Shown: piece by piece, positions 1-7,135 of the stretch
Numbering within the stretch: position 1 is the first letter of the stretch
How the letters are laid out: every line of letters starts with the position of its first letter
Assembly (NCBI GenBank): GCA_903904615.1
Contig: CAIVDG010000050.1
Location: 1 to 9,144 of the forward strand
Direction of reading: 5' to 3'
DNA length: 9,144 bases
From: an uncultured Acidimicrobiaceae bacterium
GTDB lineage: Bacteria > Actinomycetota > Acidimicrobiia > Acidimicrobiales > Ilumatobacteraceae
The notes under the pieces: model-generated
Databases searched by the model: none
The model's input: only the letters and a program-made list of their open reading frames with translations
What the model was told of the DNA's origin: nothing
Translations under genes and position numbers: made by a program

Positions 1-921
1 CTGCAGTGACGTAATTGAACGACCGCGGGTTGATGTAATGCGTTCTTGCAACTGGCCCATTTCGTCAGCAAGTGTTGGCTGGTAACCCACGGCTGATGGC
101 ATACGACCAAGAAGGGTTGATACTTCTGAACCGGCCTGCACGAAGCGGAAGATGTTGTCGATGAACAACAACACGTCCTGGTTCTGCACGTCACGGAAGT
201 ACTCAGCCATGGTGAGAGCCGAGAGAGCAACGCGAAGACGCACGCCTGGTGGTTCGTCCATCTGGCCAAACACAAGTGCGGCTTTCTCGAATACTCCAGA
301 CTCTTCCATTTCAAGACGAAGGTCTGTTCCCTCACGTGTGCGCTCGCCCACTCCGGCGAACACCGACACACCACCGTGCTTTGAAGCAACGCGGTTGATC
401 ATTTCGGTAATGAGAACGGTCTTGCCCACTCCTGCACCACCGAACAAGCCGATCTTTCCACCAGCGAGATACGGGGTGAGAAGGTCGATGACCTTAATTC
501 CGGTTTCGAACATGCGCTTCGATGGCTCGAGGGTGTCGAATGCTGGAGCTGAACGGTGGATGTCCCAACGCTCGATGTCGTCGAAGTCTGCGTTGTTGCC
601 GTCGAGCACTTCGCCCCACACGTTCCATACGTGACCAAGTGTGCGGTTTCCAACAGGCACCTGAATGCCGTGGCCGGTGTCGCGCACGGGGGTGCCGCGA
701 CGAAGACCGTCTGTTGGCTTCAAGCACACGGCACGCACGCGGCTGTCGCCAAGCTGCTGTGCAACTTCGGCGAGAACCTTTGTGGTGACGCCGTCAACCA
801 CAATGTCGAACTCAATTGCTGAGTTCAACTCGGGCAGTGCGCCGCGAGGGAACTCAACGTCGATAACGGGGCCAGCAATTGCTACTACCCGTCCGTCTTG
901 ATTTGTCTCTGTCATGCTCAT
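1..921 (-). CDS. atpD: F1Fo ATP synthase subunit beta, C-terminus cut off by window edge
   Basis: Beta carries the three catalytic nucleotide sites of the F1 head on the cytoplasmic face of the membrane. The frame is open from ATG at 921 to base 1 (307 codons); the family is about 470 residues, so roughly the last third is missing. Visible are Walker A GGAGVGKT (161-168), the catalytic glutamate of GERTREG (Glu193) and Walker B DVLLFID (249-255), followed by the conserved GRMPSAVGYQPTL stretch. ATG at 921 is preferred over the ATG two codons later (915) because AGGAG lies 8 nt before it. It starts 25 nt after the atpG stop, with its own ribosome site, as suits a three-copy subunit. The family call is certain; only the end is unseen. 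Confidence 0.98.
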   Translation of the reverse strand, partial: MSMTETNQDGRVVAIAGPVIDVEFPRGALPELNSAIEFDIVVDGVTTKVLAEVAQQLGDSRVRAVCLKPTDGLRRGTPVRDTGHGIQVPVGNRTLGHVWNVWGEVLDGNNADFDDIERWDIHRSAPAFDTLEPSKRMFETGIKVIDLLTPYLAGGKIGLFGGAGVGKTVLITEMINRVASKHGGVSVFAGVGERTREGTDLRLEMEESGVFEKAALVFGQMDEPPGVRLRVALSALTMAEYFRDVQNQDVLLFIDNIFRFVQAGSEVSTLLGRMPSAVGYQPTLADEMGQLQERITSTRGRSITSLQ

Positions 922-946
922 CTGGATTTCTCCTACTTGTTCGCTC

Positions 947-1840
947 TTAGTTTCCTGCCGACATGGCTTCGGCGCCGCCGACGATTTCCATGATTTCGGT
1001 AGTGATCGAGTCCTGGCGGGCTCGGTTCATGATTCGTGAAAGGTTCTTGATTAGTTCTTCTGCGTTGTCCGTTGCGGACTTCATTGCGCGCTGACGGAAC
1101 GCATGTTCCGATGCCGCCGCGTTGAGAAGAGCTGCATACACACGAGCTTCCACGTAGCGCGGAAGAAGTGTTTCGAGGATTGCATCGGGTGATGGTTCGA
1201 ACTCATAGTCGCGACCGGACTCGTTCTTGCCATCGCCACCTTCTGTGGTTGCAGTATCGAGTGGGACCAATGGACGCTGCACTACTTCTTGGTTACCGGC
1301 AGAAACAAAGCGTGTGTACACCAACTCCACGCGATCGACTTCACCAGATTCATACAAACCGGTGACATACTCGCCCACTTCTTTTGCAACCGCATATGTA
1401 GGGCTGTCAGTAAAACCGGTGAATGAACGACCCACGTTGTATCCGCGGAAGCGGAAGTAGCCCTCGGCCTTACGACCAATCGCAATAATTGTGTGGCCAC
1501 GACCTTGAAGTGCATCTTCTTTGATTTCGCCTTCAGTGGCGCGCATCACTCCGGAGTTGTAGCCACCGCAGAGTCCGCGGTCTGCAGTAAGAACTACGTA
1601 ACACACGTTCTTAACCGTCTCTCGACCAGCCAACAACGGCGCCGACGAACCTGCGCCTGCAGCAGACAAATCACGAACAACTTCTGTGATCAAATCGCTG
1701 TACGGCACGGCAGCAGCAACGCGTTGCTGTGCCTTCACAATACGCGACGCAGCAATGAGCTCCATCGCGCGTGTGATTTTCTTCGTCGCCTGCACGGAAC
1801 GAATACGTCCGCGCAGAATGCGTTCCTGACCGCCAGCCAC
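947..1840 (-). CDS. atpG: F1Fo ATP synthase subunit gamma
   Basis: Gamma is the central stalk: its paired N- and C-terminal helices turn inside the alpha3beta3 head and couple the c-ring to catalysis. The protein has 297 residues (E. coli 287). It begins with the typical AGGQERILRGRIRSVQ segment and a helix rich in basic residues (1-60). A Rossmann-like middle follows with LTADRGLCGGYN, and the end carries the signature SITTEIMEIVGGAEA near 278-292. The start is GTG at 1840, with GGAG 7 nt upstream; the GGAG lies inside the last codons of atpA, and only 4 nt separate the two genes, so the two are probably translationally coupled. The acidic surface loop near residues 195-210 is no longer than in E. 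coli. Nothing is missing. Confidence 0.97.
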   Translation of the reverse strand: MAGGQERILRGRIRSVQATKKITRAMELIAASRIVKAQQRVAAAVPYSDLITEVVRDLSAAGAGSSAPLLAGRETVKNVCYVVLTADRGLCGGYNSGVMRATEGEIKEDALQGRGHTIIAIGRKAEGYFRFRGYNVGRSFTGFTDSPTYAVAKEVGEYVTGLYESGEVDRVELVYTRFVSAGNQEVVQRPLVPLDTATTEGGDGKNESGRDYEFEPSPDAILETLLPRYVEARVYAALLNAAASEHAFRQRAMKSATDNAEELIKNLSRIMNRARQDSITTEIMEIVGGAEAMSAGN

Positions 1841-1844
1841 TTAA

Positions 1845-3446
1845 TTACTCCGTCGCGAGGGTCTTGTCACTTGCTGCGTCACCAAGTGCATCGGCACTGG
1901 TAGCAGTGGGATCTACGGAACCAGTCTTTGGACCAGTCACCTTGAACTGTGCCTTGAACGTGGTGACAATGTCACCAAGATCTGAAGGAACATCGGCCTT
2001 ACCGTTGGTGCGAAGCTCTGCGAGCATTGCACCGTGGCGTGCGCGCGTGTACTCCAACAATTCAGATTCAAAGCGACGAACATCAGCTACTGGAATGTCG
2101 TCGAGGTAGCCCTTTGTTCCTGCAAAAATGGAAACAACTTGCTCTTCAACTGGCATTGGTGAGTTGAGGCCTTGCTTCAGCAGTTCCACCAAGCGGTAAC
2201 CGCGCTCAAGCTGTGCCTTCGACACGGCGTCAAGTTCGGAACCAAATGTGGCGAATGCTTCGAGTTCACGGAACTGTGCAAGGTCAAGCTTCAGTGTTCC
2301 TGACACGCTCTTCATTGCCTTGGTCTGTGCAGCACCACCTACGCGGGACACCGATACACCTACGTCAACAGCGGGGCGTACACCGGACTTGAACAAGTTG
2401 TCCTGGAGATACACCTGACCGTCGGTGATGGAGATCACGTTCGTTGGAATGTATGCCGACACGTCGCCTGCTTTTGTTTCGATGACTGGCAACGCAGTGA
2501 GTGAACCTGCGCCCTTTTCATCGGACAACTTTGCAGCACGCTCGAGAAGACGGCTGTGCAGGTAGAACACGTCGCCGGGGTATGCCTCACGGCCTGGTGG
2601 ACGACGAAGCAACAACGACATCTGGCGGTACGCCTCGGCTTGCTTTGACAAGTCGTCGTACACGATGAGCGCGTGCTCACCGTTTTCCATCCAGTGCTGA
2701 CCAATTGCGCAACCTGAGTAAGGAGCGAGGTACTTGAACGGTGCTGGCTCTGATGCAGGAGCAGCAACCACGACGGTGTACTCGAGCGCGCCGTACTGGC
2801 GAAGTGTTTCTACAGTTTGTGCAACTGTTGAACCCTTCTGACCAATAGCAACGTAAATGCACTTCACGCCAAGACCACGCTGGTTGATAATGGTGTCGAT
2901 AGCAACAGTGGTCTTACCGGTCTTACGGTCACCAATGATGAGTTCGCGCTGTCCACGACCAATTGGGGTCATTGCGTCAATTGACTTAATTCCAGTTTGC
3001 AGCGGCTCGTGTACTGGTTTACGACCCATGATGCCTGGCGCCTGAATTTCCACGCGGCGGTCGATACCACCAACGATGTCGCCCTTGCCGTCGATGGGCT
3101 CACCAAGAGCGTTCACGACGCGACCAAGCAATGCATCTCCAACAGGTACCGACAAGATTCGGCCAGTTGCCTTTACAGGCTGACCTTCTTCAATTGCGTC
3201 GGCGTCACCAAGAACAACAGCACCAATTTGTGCTTCGTCCAAGTTCAGAGCGATACCTACGGTGCCGTCTTCAAATTCGAGCAACTCGTTCACTGCACAG
3301 TCGGGCAAACCCGTTACGCGTGCAATACCGTCGCCTACTTCTGCAACGCGACCAACGGTGCGTGCCTCCAGTGACTGCGAGTAACCCGAGAGGCCACCCG
3401 AGATCGCCGATGCGATGTCACTGGCGGAAAGTGTGATGTCTGCCAT
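1845..3446 (-). CDS. atpA: F1Fo ATP synthase subunit alpha with C-terminal tail
   Basis: Alpha alternates with beta in the F1 head; it binds a non-catalytic nucleotide and supplies the arginine finger to the beta site. The protein has 533 residues. Visible are the N-terminal beta-barrel domain (about 25-95), Walker A GDRKTGKT (172-179), Walker B HALIVYDD (258-265) and SVSRVGG with the finger Arg368. The C-terminal helical domain ends near FKAQFKV (497-503). After that come about 30 extra residues rich in Thr, Ala, Ser and Asp, absent from E. coli alpha (513 residues). Mycobacterial alpha also has a tail, which restrains ATP hydrolysis, but that one is basic and this one is not, so a shared role is unproven. 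The ATG at 3446 has AAGGA close upstream and lies 24 nt after atpH. Confidence 0.98.
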   Translation of the reverse strand: MADITLSASDIASAISGGLSGYSQSLEARTVGRVAEVGDGIARVTGLPDCAVNELLEFEDGTVGIALNLDEAQIGAVVLGDADAIEEGQPVKATGRILSVPVGDALLGRVVNALGEPIDGKGDIVGGIDRRVEIQAPGIMGRKPVHEPLQTGIKSIDAMTPIGRGQRELIIGDRKTGKTTVAIDTIINQRGLGVKCIYVAIGQKGSTVAQTVETLRQYGALEYTVVVAAPASEPAPFKYLAPYSGCAIGQHWMENGEHALIVYDDLSKQAEAYRQMSLLLRRPPGREAYPGDVFYLHSRLLERAAKLSDEKGAGSLTALPVIETKAGDVSAYIPTNVISITDGQVYLQDNLFKSGVRPAVDVGVSVSRVGGAAQTKAMKSVSGTLKLDLAQFRELEAFATFGSELDAVSKAQLERGYRLVELLKQGLNSPMPVEEQVVSIFAGTKGYLDDIPVADVRRFESELLEYTRARHGAMLAELRTNGKADVPSDLGDIVTTFKAQFKVTGPKTGSVDPTATSADALGDAASDKTLATE

Positions 3447-3470
3447 GTCTTCCTTCTTTCGCGAAATTCT

Positions 3471-3998
3471 TTACAACCGGCTCTTCAGCTGGTCGAGTCG
3501 GTTGCGGACGGAACCATCGATGACTTTGTCGCCAACGGTGGCGACTAAACCACCAACGACGGACGGGTCAACAATGATTTTCAAGTTCACTTCAGAACCA
3601 GTTGCCTTCTTGAGAGCTTCTGCCAATCGGCGCTGCTGATCTTCAGAGAGAGCTACTGCACTGCGGACTTCTGCAACTTCGCGGTTTGAACCGTGAGCAA
3701 CTTTGCTGCTGACACGTTCTGCAATAGTGCGCAAGCTACGTGAATGTCCAGAGCCGATAACAAGTGCGATGAGTTGCGTGGTCAGACGATGAGCCTTACC
3801 TTCCAGCAACTTTTCAACAATCTGCTGGCGAACTTCACTAGGAAGAAGTTCGTCATTCAACTTGCTACGAAGGTCATCGCTTGAATCAATTGCGCGAACA
3901 ACGCTGGAGAACTCAGATTCAACCTGAGCCAACACGCCCTCGGCTTCAGCGAGTGAAAAAATTGATTCGACAAATGCGTCAACTGTTGTTGTGCTCAT
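3471..3998 (-). CDS. atpH: F1Fo ATP synthase subunit delta (OSCP family), free-standing
   Basis: Delta sits on top of the F1 head and ties it to the b/b' peripheral stalk, acting as part of the stator. At 175 residues it matches the usual length (E. coli 177). The N-terminal six-helix domain covers about 1-105. The C-terminal part ends with the family signature DPSVVGGLVATVGDKVIDGS (about 143-162). Its ATG overlaps the stop of the preceding b gene in the motif ATGA (3995-3998), so translation is probably coupled. In mycobacteria delta is fused behind a b-type domain; here a real stop separates them and each protein is complete, so no fusion or frameshift is suspected. Confidence 0.96.
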   Translation of the reverse strand: MSTTTVDAFVESIFSLAEAEGVLAQVESEFSSVVRAIDSSDDLRSKLNDELLPSEVRQQIVEKLLEGKAHRLTTQLIALVIGSGHSRSLRTIAERVSSKVAHGSNREVAEVRSAVALSEDQQRRLAEALKKATGSEVNLKIIVDPSVVGGLVATVGDKVIDGSVRNRLDQLKSRL

Positions 3999-4549
3999 CG
4001 TGATGCCCCCACATTGCTAATGAAGTTTTCAATGAGATCTTGACGAACTGAGTCATTGACTGCGTTTGCAACTACTTGCTCGACTGCAACTCGTGACAAG
4101 CGCTTAATGTCGGATTCAAGTTCTTCACGAACACGACCTGCGGCGTTCGCAATGTCTGCCATTGCCTTCGCCTCGATGTCGGCCATTTCAGCAGTGATTC
4201 GCGCGCGACCTTCAGATACAACTGCGGCAGCTTGAGAATCGGCTTCAGCAAGAATGCGTGCGCGCTCAGCTGTGATGTCGCCGAGTGCTGTCCGAATACG
4301 ACCGGCTTCAACTTCTGCTGTTTCGCGAGTCGACTTTGCATTGTCAATATCGGCTTGGATGCGTGCTGTTCGATCGGCCAGTGATTTCTTCACCATTGGA
4401 CCAGCGAACTTTATGAGCGCACCAATAACGAGTACCGAAGCAAGGCCGCCATAAATGATTTCTGCCGTCTCGGGAAGCAACCAGTGGTGTGTCTCGTAGG
4501 TGAGTTCGCCTTCAGCGGACGCTACGAGAGAGGTAATGAAAGAATTCAT
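3995..4549 (-). CDS. atpF: F1Fo ATP synthase b-type subunit (second copy)
   Basis: This is a peripheral-stalk subunit: one N-terminal membrane helix followed by a long cytoplasmic helix that pairs with its partner b' and reaches delta. The protein has 184 residues. A short N-terminal stretch containing THHWLLPETAE leads into a membrane segment at about 28-50. The rest is charged and alanine-rich with heptad-like spacing, including SLADRTARIQADIDNAKSTR. It overlaps b' upstream and delta downstream by 4 bp each (ATGA). No strong Shine-Dalgarno lies before ATG 4549, which fits re-initiation by ribosomes finishing b'. By position it corresponds to the b domain at the front of the mycobacterial b-delta fusion; that equivalence is inferred. 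Which copy is named b or b' is a convention I cannot settle. Confidence 0.93.
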   Translation of the reverse strand: MNSFITSLVASAEGELTYETHHWLLPETAEIIYGGLASVLVIGALIKFAGPMVKKSLADRTARIQADIDNAKSTRETAEVEAGRIRTALGDITAERARILAEADSQAAAVVSEGRARITAEMADIEAKAMADIANAAGRVREELESDIKRLSRVAVEQVVANAVNDSVRQDLIENFISNVGASR

Positions 4550-5196
4550 CGGGAACCTGCGCTTTGCATTGCTGCTGCGACCGCTGCTTGAACTGTTGAA
4601 GCATCTGGAGTGCGTCCGGATGCCAGCTCTGCTGCCTTGGAAGCAACCTGGGCAACAGCTGCGGCAACTTCACCCTGCGCCGCTGCACGAGCTGCTGACG
4701 TTTGCTGATCTGCCTCTGCACGAGCAGTTGCAATTCGCGCATTGACCTGGGCCAATTGTGCGGTGCGCTCGTTGTCGACAGTTTGACGTGCTGCATCGAT
4801 TCGTGTGGATGCTTCGGCACGAGCTGCTGCGAGTGCCTTCTCGTATTCAGCGACATCTGATTGTGCTGACAGTTTCACCTGGTCGGCACCTTCAATATCG
4901 CTGCGAATGTCGGCATAACGAGCATCCATTCCCTTCTTCAGCTTGGGGAACAAGAAGTAACGCAAGATGACAAACAGAACCAAAAATGATCCTGCGGCCC
5001 AAGCCAATTCTTTTGTTTCCGGCGCAATGGGGTTTGGTGCTGTCTTCACCTCGGTTGTTGCTTCACCTGATGATGAAGTAGCCGTCGGGGTGCCTTCTTC
5101 GGCAGATTCGACAACAGTGTCTTCCGTTGATTCGGAAGGCACCAGTCGAATCTGAACAACATGTCCATTCGATTGGGTGACTATCGCAGTCGGCAT
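4546..5196 (-). CDS. atpF: F1Fo ATP synthase b'-type subunit with long N-terminal extension
   Basis: This is the partner stalk subunit of the following b gene. The protein has 216 residues from ATG 5196, chosen because AGGAG lies 5 nt before it; an in-frame TTG at 5217 would add seven residues but has no ribosome site. Residues 1-58 are unusual: MPTAIVTQSNGHVVQIRLVP is followed by a stretch dominated by Glu, Ser and Thr, with no signal peptide. Then comes the familiar PNPIAPETKELAW entry into one membrane helix (about 64-84), the basic FPKLKKGMDAR, and a long alanine-rich coiled coil to the end. Since b subunits are N-out, the extension should lie outside the membrane. Most b subunits have only a few residues there. 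It follows atpE after 60 nt. Confidence 0.93.
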   Translation of the reverse strand: MPTAIVTQSNGHVVQIRLVPSESTEDTVVESAEEGTPTATSSSGEATTEVKTAPNPIAPETKELAWAAGSFLVLFVILRYFLFPKLKKGMDARYADIRSDIEGADQVKLSAQSDVAEYEKALAAARAEASTRIDAARQTVDNERTAQLAQVNARIATARAEADQQTSAARAAAQGEVAAAVAQVASKAAELASGRTPDASTVQAAVAAAMQSAGSR

Positions 5197-5209
5197 TTCA
5201 GCTCCTGGA

Positions 5210-5225
5210 CTCCGCAAAGACGGAG
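5210..5225 (-). other. Small hairpin between atpE and b'
   Basis: Perfect 5-bp arms CTCCG / CGGAG enclose a 6-nt loop in the 60-nt gap between atpE and b', ending a few bases before the b' AGGAG. There is no T-run on the transcribed side, so it is not a classical terminator. It could affect mRNA ends after atpE, whose product is needed in many more copies than its neighbours, but a 5-bp stem is weak and may be chance. Confidence 0.3.
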
Positions 5226-5256
5226 GTCGATTGTGAACGTGGACTCAGTTCGCGAA

Positions 5257-5532
5257 TTAAGCGAACTTGAGAAGAATGAAAACCACGAAACCGATGAGCG
5301 CGAGCGCTTCGGTAAAGGCGATGCCAAGGAACATCGTGGTACGAACCATGCCAGCGGCTTCAGGCTGGCGAGCCATTGCCTCGACGGACTTGCCGACGAG
5401 GTAACCGATGCCAATTCCTGGTCCGATTGCAGCGAGACCGTAGGCGTAGCCCGCGCTTGCTGCTGCTGCAGTGTTCTTCGCATCAGCTGGGGTTGCTGCC
5501 TCAGCCGCTATGAGTCGTGCAATTGCTTCCAT
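5257..5532 (-). CDS. atpE: F1Fo ATP synthase subunit c (proteolipid ring)
   Basis: Subunit c forms the membrane rotor ring that carries the ions. The protein has 91 residues, longer than the common 70-80 because of an N-terminal stretch of about 20 residues before the first helix. Helix 1 is glycine-rich (GLAAIGPGIGIGYLVG, 32-47), the polar loop is ARQPEAAG (54-61), and helix 2 carries the ion-binding Glu75 in FTEALALIG. The residues that mark sodium-binding rings are absent: Ile42 stands where Gln is expected in helix 1, and Ala76 follows the glutamate in place of Ser, so proton coupling is most likely. ATG 5532 has AGGAG 9 nt upstream and follows atpB after 45 nt, giving a well-spaced site fitting high expression. 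Confidence 0.97.
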   Translation of the reverse strand: MEAIARLIAAEAATPADAKNTAAAASAGYAYGLAAIGPGIGIGYLVGKSVEAMARQPEAAGMVRTTMFLGIAFTEALALIGFVVFILLKFA

Positions 5533-5577
5533 TTTGTATTTCTCCTAGTGAGTAGTTGGTTGGGAGACCGTGTTGAT

Positions 5578-6336
5578 TTAGTGCTCTGGGTGCGTTGCGC
5601 CACCGATGTAAACAGCGGTGAGCATCGCGAAGATGTATGCCTGCAGGAATGCCACCAGAACCTCAAACGATGTGAGGAAGATGAGCATGAAGAAGGGCAA
5701 GATTCCGACTGGAATCAGCACTTTGTCTTTCGCTTGGAACAGCGCTTCGGAAAGAAGTGCGAACGTTACGAGAAGAATGTGGCCGGCCATCATGTTCGCG
5801 AAGAGACGAACTGCCAGTGAGAATGGTCGCACGATGATGGCGGAGATGAATTCGATTGGAGTAACCAAGATGTACAGGGCCTTGGGTACTCCTGGAGGGA
5901 ACAGGGTGCTCTTGAAGTAACCGCCAACACCTTGGTGCTTAATTCCGGTGACGTTGTAAATAACCCACACCATGAGTGCAAGGAACAGCGGAACTGCCAT
6001 ACGTGCAGTTGCAGGCATTTGGAAGAACGGAATGATTCCCGGAACGTTGCACAAATAGATGAACATGAACATGGTCAACAAGAACGGAGTCCATGCAAGT
6101 CCGTCTTTACCCATGGTCTGCATGACAACACCGTTCTCAATGAACTCGACGATTGTCTCTGCAAGGTTACGAATGCCGCGCGGAGCTTCTTTGTGATCTT
6201 GACGAACAGCAAGCAAGAAAATAAGAGTGCTGATAACTACAGCAAGAACAGCAATCAACGCAATCTTGTTGAACCCAGGGAAGATGTCCTTCCATCGGAG
6301 TATTGAGTTGATTTCTGGGAAATCGAGGGCAATCAC
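5578..6336 (-). CDS. atpB: F1Fo ATP synthase subunit a (stator proton channel)
   Basis: Subunit a forms the two proton half-channels against the c-ring. The protein has 252 residues with five to six hydrophobic segments (about 24-43, 80-105, 112-131, 152-172, 180-200, 207-245). The essential arginine is Arg177 in SLAVRLFANMMAGH, matching E. coli Arg210. His186 and Glu225 occupy the positions of E. coli Glu219 and His245, the swapped arrangement common outside enterobacteria, and Gln232 in FLQAYIF matches Gln252. The start is GTG at 6336, with AAGGA 7 nt upstream, 11 nt after the atpI stop. The N-terminus before the first helix is short (about 23 residues). No defect is seen. Confidence 0.97.
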   Translation of the reverse strand: MIALDFPEINSILRWKDIFPGFNKIALIAVLAVVISTLIFLLAVRQDHKEAPRGIRNLAETIVEFIENGVVMQTMGKDGLAWTPFLLTMFMFIYLCNVPGIIPFFQMPATARMAVPLFLALMVWVIYNVTGIKHQGVGGYFKSTLFPPGVPKALYILVTPIEFISAIIVRPFSLAVRLFANMMAGHILLVTFALLSEALFQAKDKVLIPVGILPFFMLIFLTSFEVLVAFLQAYIFAMLTAVYIGGATHPEH

Positions 6337-6347
6337 GTTTTAGTCCT

Positions 6348-6824
6348 TCAGGGTTTCTCAGCGGGGCCGGACGGCTTCCATTCTTGCGCATTGGGACGCA
6401 ATCCCGGAAATGCAAGCGATGCGGCGATGAACTTCATCTCCCAGAACAGCAGTCCGAGGTGGGAGACGATAATGGTGATCCCCAAGGCGGGAAGGGATAC
6501 CCATGACACATCGCGAACCAGGAAAACTCCGAGCGCGATGAGACCAAGTCTGATGAGGTAGCCGAACAAGCTGACCCCCATCATGAGAGCGAGAGAGATG
6601 GGGGCTGACCAGGCGATAAGAGAGGCCGCAAGCCCAAAGTTTATAAGGACTATGGCGAGTCCGAGGCCTGCCGACCATGCCCCGTTTGCACCCCAGATGA
6701 TGGCTCCAAGCCCCATCACAAGGGGGGCAATCCAGAGACCTTTTTTGATGATGTCACGCGATACCGAGACCTCTGGAGCAAGGCCCTCAGCGGCCATTGC
6801 AAGAGGTGACGGAGTGCCATTCAT
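6348..6824 (-). CDS. atpI: AtpI-like four-helix membrane protein of the ATP synthase operon
   Basis: A 158-residue integral membrane protein with four hydrophobic segments (about 28-45, 48-68, 77-103, 107-128) and a short polar tail ending in AEKP. Position directly before atpB and the topology match the ATP synthase protein I family. For some bacteria that family is reported to help assemble the c-ring, or, with AtpZ, to act in magnesium or calcium supply; it is usually dispensable. No catalytic residues can be pointed to. The start ATG 6824 overlaps the atpZ stop as ATGA. The frame stays open for 48 further codons upstream (to 6968), but that part lies over atpZ and reads as unlikely protein. 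Confidence is good for the family by context, moderate by sequence alone. Confidence 0.82.
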   Translation of the reverse strand: MNGTPSPLAMAAEGLAPEVSVSRDIIKKGLWIAPLVMGLGAIIWGANGAWSAGLGLAIVLINFGLAASLIAWSAPISLALMMGVSLFGYLIRLGLIALGVFLVRDVSWVSLPALGITIIVSHLGLLFWEMKFIAASLAFPGLRPNAQEWKPSGPAEKP

Positions 6825-7081
6825 CGGACGTCTCCGCGAGCTAGTGAAGACCGTTCTTCTTCGAGGTGACGCATGGCACTTGAGTATGAGTAGTACATCT
6901 TGATGAATTGGCCAATGACGGAAAAAACGGAGAGACCAATCATGAATACCGGAGTGGTGTTCAACCAAGCGTCGAGTCCGAACCCAATGAGGAAGAAAAC
7001 GGCAATACTGACAGCTAGTTCTGCACCCTGAGACACGCCGGAATCAAGCGCAACAGGCTTTGGCTTCGGAATGAACTTCAC
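6821..7081 (-). CDS. atpZ: AtpZ/gene-1-like small membrane protein, first gene of the atp operon
   Basis: A small protein with two hydrophobic helices (about 20-38 and 44-63 of 86 residues), joined by a short turn, then a charged tail with RHLEEERSS. The segment GAELAVSIAVFFLIGFGLD resembles the AtpZ (ATPase gene 1) family, found ahead of atpI and proposed to work with it in divalent-cation handling or synthase assembly. Two GTG starts compete. GTG 7135 gives 104 residues but has no ribosome site, and a promoter-like -10 element abuts it. GTG 7081 gives 86 residues and has AAAAGG 8 nt upstream; I prefer it. The stop overlaps the atpI start by 4 bp. Family confidence is fair; the exact start is uncertain. 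Confidence 0.78.
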   Translation of the reverse strand: MKFIPKPKPVALDSGVSQGAELAVSIAVFFLIGFGLDAWLNTTPVFMIGLSVFSVIGQFIKMYYSYSSAMRHLEEERSSLARGDVR

Positions 7082-7135
7082 GGGGGACACCTTTTCGCAG
7101 CCTGGCAACAGCCAGGACTTTGTGAATACATCCAC

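Noticed and set aside
1..6. CTGCAG at the left edge, as if a PstI cloning end or boundary
   Set aside because: It reads as Leu-Gln codons in frame in atpD; the edge is probably just where the window was cut.
152..634. Plus-strand open frame of 160 codons
   Set aside because: It lies antisense to atpD, whose conserved protein explains the bases; the translated product is Arg/Ser/Thr-rich with no family resemblance.
1493..1903. Plus-strand open frame of 136 codons
   Set aside because: Antisense to atpG and the end of atpA, which are both unmistakable.
3995..3998. Possible frameshift breaking a b-delta fusion
   Set aside because: Both proteins are full length for their families and the junction is a normal ATGA overlap.
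5197..5217. TTG start for b' giving seven more residues
   Set aside because: No ribosome site precedes it, whereas ATG 5196 has AGGAG at 5 nt.
5257..5532. Sodium-coupled ring
   Set aside because: The Gln and Ser/Thr ligands that define sodium rings are replaced by Ile42 and Ala76.
5161..5820. Plus-strand open frame of 219 codons
   Set aside because: Antisense across atpE and atpB; its cysteine runs and mixed charge are by-products of the c and a codons, and no credible ribosome site was seen.
6825..6968. N-terminal extension of atpI by 48 codons
   Set aside because: It would overlap atpZ in another frame and gives an Arg/His-rich stretch; ATG 6824 in an ATGA overlap is the natural start.
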